From positions 1-64,000 of the forward strand of contig CAZUNO010000014.1 in assembly GCA_964621445.1 (NCBI GenBank): a DNA stretch of 64,000 nt, written 5' to 3'. The notes below the pieces were generated by a model. That model searched no databases, was not told the DNA's origin, and saw only the letters and a program-made list of their open reading frames with translations. Origin of the DNA: CAZUNO01 sp964621445 [NCBI: Candidatus Hadarchaeota archaeon] (GTDB taxonomy: Archaea; CAYQAE01; CAYVLA01). Below, one piece after another: positions 62,009 through 64,000 of this stretch. Numbering within the stretch: position 1 is the first letter of the stretch; the number at the start of each line of letters is the position of its first letter. Position numbers and translations under genes: made by a program.

Positions 62009-62605
62009 TTGGAATACCTCTTTGTTAATTGGCATCATATCGAGACCCTAGTGGCTACTCTGGCAGAATCCATAAGGAAGCGAGATTTTCGACCCGACAT
62101 GATCGTGGGGGTCTCCAGAGGCGGTCTGGTTCCCACCCGCCTCCTCTCCGATTACCTGGATGTCCGAAACGTGGCGGTGCTGGGGGTTGCCTTTTACCAG
62201 GACCTGGGAGAGACCGGTAATGAGCCGCGGATAACCCATCCCCTAAGACGGGATGTTGGGGGTAAGAAGGTGGTGCTTGTGGATGACGTAGCGGACACGG
62301 GATCAAGCCTGGAGAAGGCAATGTCCCATGTTTCGGGTCTGGAGCCCTCCAGCCTCCTGGTCTGTACCCTCCACCTAAAGCCCTGGTCCACCTTTGAGCC
62401 CCACATATACGCGGAGGAGACCGATAAGTGGATTATATATGCCTGGGAAAAGATGGAGGCCGGGTCCCATATAGTGAAGGATGTCGGAAATGGGAAAGCT
62501 GAGGATGGACTTCTTGCCGCTGGGTTCTCCAGCAATGATATCGAGCTTCTCCGCAGTCTGAAGCTAAAGGGTCTAGACCCTGACACGCTTGAGAACGAGC
62601 ATTAA
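62009..62605 (+). CDS. Phosphoribosyltransferase (hypoxanthine/xanthine-type)
   Basis: A 198-residue enzyme. VGVSRGGLVPTRLLSDYL is the pyrophosphate loop, KKVVLVDDVADTGSSLEKAM the PRPP motif, and KWIIYAWEKME a base-contacting segment as in xanthine/hypoxanthine enzymes. It salvages a purine base by reaction with PRPP. TTG 62009 has a strong GGGGAG about 5 bases upstream, which decides the start. Its end overlaps the convergent membrane gene by 33 bases. Confidence 0.88.
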   Translation: MEYLFVNWHHIETLVATLAESIRKRDFRPDMIVGVSRGGLVPTRLLSDYLDVRNVAVLGVAFYQDLGETGNEPRITHPLRRDVGGKKVVLVDDVADTGSSLEKAMSHVSGLEPSSLLVCTLHLKPWSTFEPHIYAEETDKWIIYAWEKMEAGSHIVKDVGNGKAEDGLLAAGFSSNDIELLRSLKLKGLDPDTLENEH

Positions 62606-63169
62606 AACCCCGAACCCGATAACCCCCACCAGGAGCAGCCAGGGGGGGAGCCTCATGACTCTCAGTCCGTGGGCCAAAAACAGGCATCTCGGTATCTTAC
62701 CTATTAGCGTGCCCACGAAGAACCTCAACGAGTTATATCGAACATAGCCCATGGCAAGCCCAAGAAGGTCCATGGGCAGGGGGGTGAAGGCAAAGATTGG
62801 TATGGCCCAAAACCCGTATTTGCTCGAAACGTCCTTGGGGTCGGTATACCTCTTAATCCACCTCCCGCCCACGAAGTAGGCGCTGTGGGCGGGGATTCCA
62901 TTTCTCTCCCTGTTCATCCTTTTTCTCAGGGATACCAGGTTATTTGAGAGCCTGCCCAAACCATAGGCAACCATCTCGCCCAGGGCAGCCGCCAGGCCGG
63001 CTATGATCCCCACCCTGGTGGGGTCCAGGCCCACCGACTGGCTGGCCGCCCAGGGCACGTACACCACATCGGCCACCGGGAAGAACAGAATGGATGCTGC
63101 CGATATCAGGGAAACCACGAACACGCCGGTGAGCCCGGCGCCCTGAATGAGGGCATTTGACCATTCCAT
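62573..63169 (-). CDS. DedA/VTT-type membrane protein
   Basis: A 198-residue protein with four or five membrane helices. FFPVADVVYVPWAASQSVGLDP, then the glycine-rich LAAALGEMVAYGLGRLS, and FAFTPLPMDLLGLAMGYVRYNSLRFFVGTLIGKIPRCLF match the VTT/DedA-related family, whose members are thought to move lipids. A TATA box at 63201-63207 puts transcription start near 63179, favouring ATG 63169 (or GTG 63172). Longer starts at 63184 and 63190 are open. Confidence 0.8.
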   Translation of the reverse strand: MEWSNALIQGAGLTGVFVVSLISAASILFFPVADVVYVPWAASQSVGLDPTRVGIIAGLAAALGEMVAYGLGRLSNNLVSLRKRMNRERNGIPAHSAYFVGGRWIKRYTDPKDVSSKYGFWAIPIFAFTPLPMDLLGLAMGYVRYNSLRFFVGTLIGKIPRCLFLAHGLRVMRLPPWLLLVGVIGFGVLMLVLKRVRV

Positions 63170-63231
63170 CACGTCGAACACCATGATCACATCCGGTTAG
63201 TTATAATCCCTTTACCGACGGTAATCCCTTC

Positions 63232-64000
63232 TTACCTTTTCCTGTTTGATTTAACCGGGCTTTCATCGCCAGAACGATGTCTATGGAGACCGAACCCGAT
63301 CAGGAAGACGATGGCCAGTATGGCTACCGCCGGTAGTAGCAGGCCCGGGGACCGGGCCCTTGAAAGCTGATTCCAATAATCTTCAGTCGTGGTGCCGAAC
63401 CTGAATAGAATGATTCCCTGAGCTTCCGACTTCATGGCCGAGTTCACTGCCTCCCTCACCTGCTTGGCCGGGATGTCAAATGCCTGTATACCGGACCAAA
63501 CTTCACCAGCACCCTCCGCCTTTAGGGCCTTGACGCCCCCTCCCACCCAGCTAGGGGGCTGCTGCATGAGGAAGTGATAGGTGTGTGCGACAAGGAAATC
63601 GGTCCTGGTGGAGAAGGCCTCCACGTCCTGTCCCCTGGCCAGGCGCTCGGACTGTTGAAACATGTCGATGAAGATGGATAGCTCGCCTTGGGTGGTTTGG
63701 CGAATGGAGTTCAGTAGGTCCACCATCCCCTGGTTTCTCCACTCGAAGAAGCGTCCCAGCAGTTTCTGGTTGGAGGTTATGTTGGCCAAGGTCAGGTTGA
63801 TGTTCATGTGGATGGAGAAAGATTTGATGGTGGAGTTATCGAAGGGCCCGGGGTAGGGCACCGTGAAATAGTCAAGGAAAAATCCATCGGGTTGAAGTCT
63901 GGATTCCAGTCCCTCGATCCACTCCAGGAGGGCGTTCCTGTACCCCATATGAAGGGGATTAACTAGCCCGCTGTCCGATATCTCCGTGTTGGAGACCAGG
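63232..64000 (-). CDS. Anchored glycosidase-like protein, C-terminal part (runs off the window)
   Basis: The frame stays open from 63948 to the window edge, so this is the C-terminal ~255 residues of a longer protein. LESRLQPDGFFLDYFTVPYPGPFD is a TIM-barrel strand with an acidic pair, as in predicted glycosyl-hydrolase families. Helical segments follow, then EAQGIILFRFGTTTEDYW (a closing strand), then a transmembrane helix (LLLPAVAILAIVFLIGFGL) and a basic tail HRHRSGDESPVKSNRKR. The topology matches an extracytoplasmic domain on a C-terminal anchor, as in the GATase-like family, though the sequences differ. The family is not identified. Confidence 0.65.
   Translation of the reverse strand, partial: LVSNTEISDSGLVNPLHMGYRNALLEWIEGLESRLQPDGFFLDYFTVPYPGPFDNSTIKSFSIHMNINLTLANITSNQKLLGRFFEWRNQGMVDLLNSIRQTTQGELSIFIDMFQQSERLARGQDVEAFSTRTDFLVAHTYHFLMQQPPSWVGGGVKALKAEGAGEVWSGIQAFDIPAKQVREAVNSAMKSEAQGIILFRFGTTTEDYWNQLSRARSPGLLLPAVAILAIVFLIGFGLHRHRSGDESPVKSNRKR

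Noticed and set aside
1-64000. tRNA or rRNA genes, CRISPR arrays, insertion sequences
   Set aside because: No repeated spacer structure, transposase-like frame or tRNA-type T-arm was noticed when reading the intergenic regions; a covariance-model search was not possible.

Overview
The window looks archaeal. Many genes have a TATA-like box centred about 24-30 bases upstream of the start codon and little or no 5' leader, which is the arrangement expected of archaeal leaderless transcripts. The gene content agrees: a form III RuBisCO, a two-gene SufC-SufB iron-sulfur system, a Tfx-like DNA-binding protein, a stand-alone Lrp/AsnC effector domain, a DUF5678/retropepsin pair and many small ferredoxins. 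The phylum cannot be fixed from this window. No rRNA, tRNA, CRISPR array or intact insertion sequence was found.

Layout. 1-8100: an NHL propeller protein, a ferredoxin-type aldo/keto reductase, FdhD with a flavodoxin, a glycoside-hydrolase-like protein, an MntA/HepT pair whose HepT lacks its active-site segment, an HpcH/HpaI aldolase and a GDPD. 8400-16600: SAM methyltransferases, an enolase-superfamily protein, exported membrane-anchored proteins and a frameshifted ilvC. 16550-17950: an AT-rich island with a DUF5678 protein and a retropepsin. 18000-20930: a divergent cluster of a Tfx-like regulator and two unrecognised proteins, arranged around a perfect 22-bp inverted repeat. 20970-41000: a carbohydrate region with three CxPxR sulfatases, several TIM-barrel glycosidase-like proteins, an SGNH esterase and more anchored proteins. 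41000-50500: a DegT aminotransferase, an ABC1 kinase, a neutral-ceramidase-like protein, an AAC(3)-fold protein, form III RuBisCO, NadE and a Gfo/Idh/MocA oxidoreductase. 50600-63200: sufCB, a glycosyltransferase, RNase HI, a CBS-HPF-like fusion, an agmatinase-type protein, a DUF4838 protein, aspartate-semialdehyde dehydrogenase and a cluster with two phosphoribosyltransferases and TatA.

Taken together the window suggests a heterotroph that handles sulfated or complex glycans. Most sulfatases and glycosidase-like proteins lack signal peptides and so probably act in the cytoplasm on imported oligosaccharides. The most distinctive feature is a paralogous family (an N-terminal piece at 1-277, 9279, 13412, 29708, 31015, and a C-terminal remnant at 14922). 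Its members have a signal peptide, a class-I-glutamine-amidotransferase/ThuA-like lumenal domain, a helical stalk and a near-invariant C-terminal membrane anchor with a basic tail.

At least seven reading frames are broken by single small changes, several of them in homopolymers. Either base errors in the assembly or recent gene decay could explain this. The intact protein can be read across each lesion.
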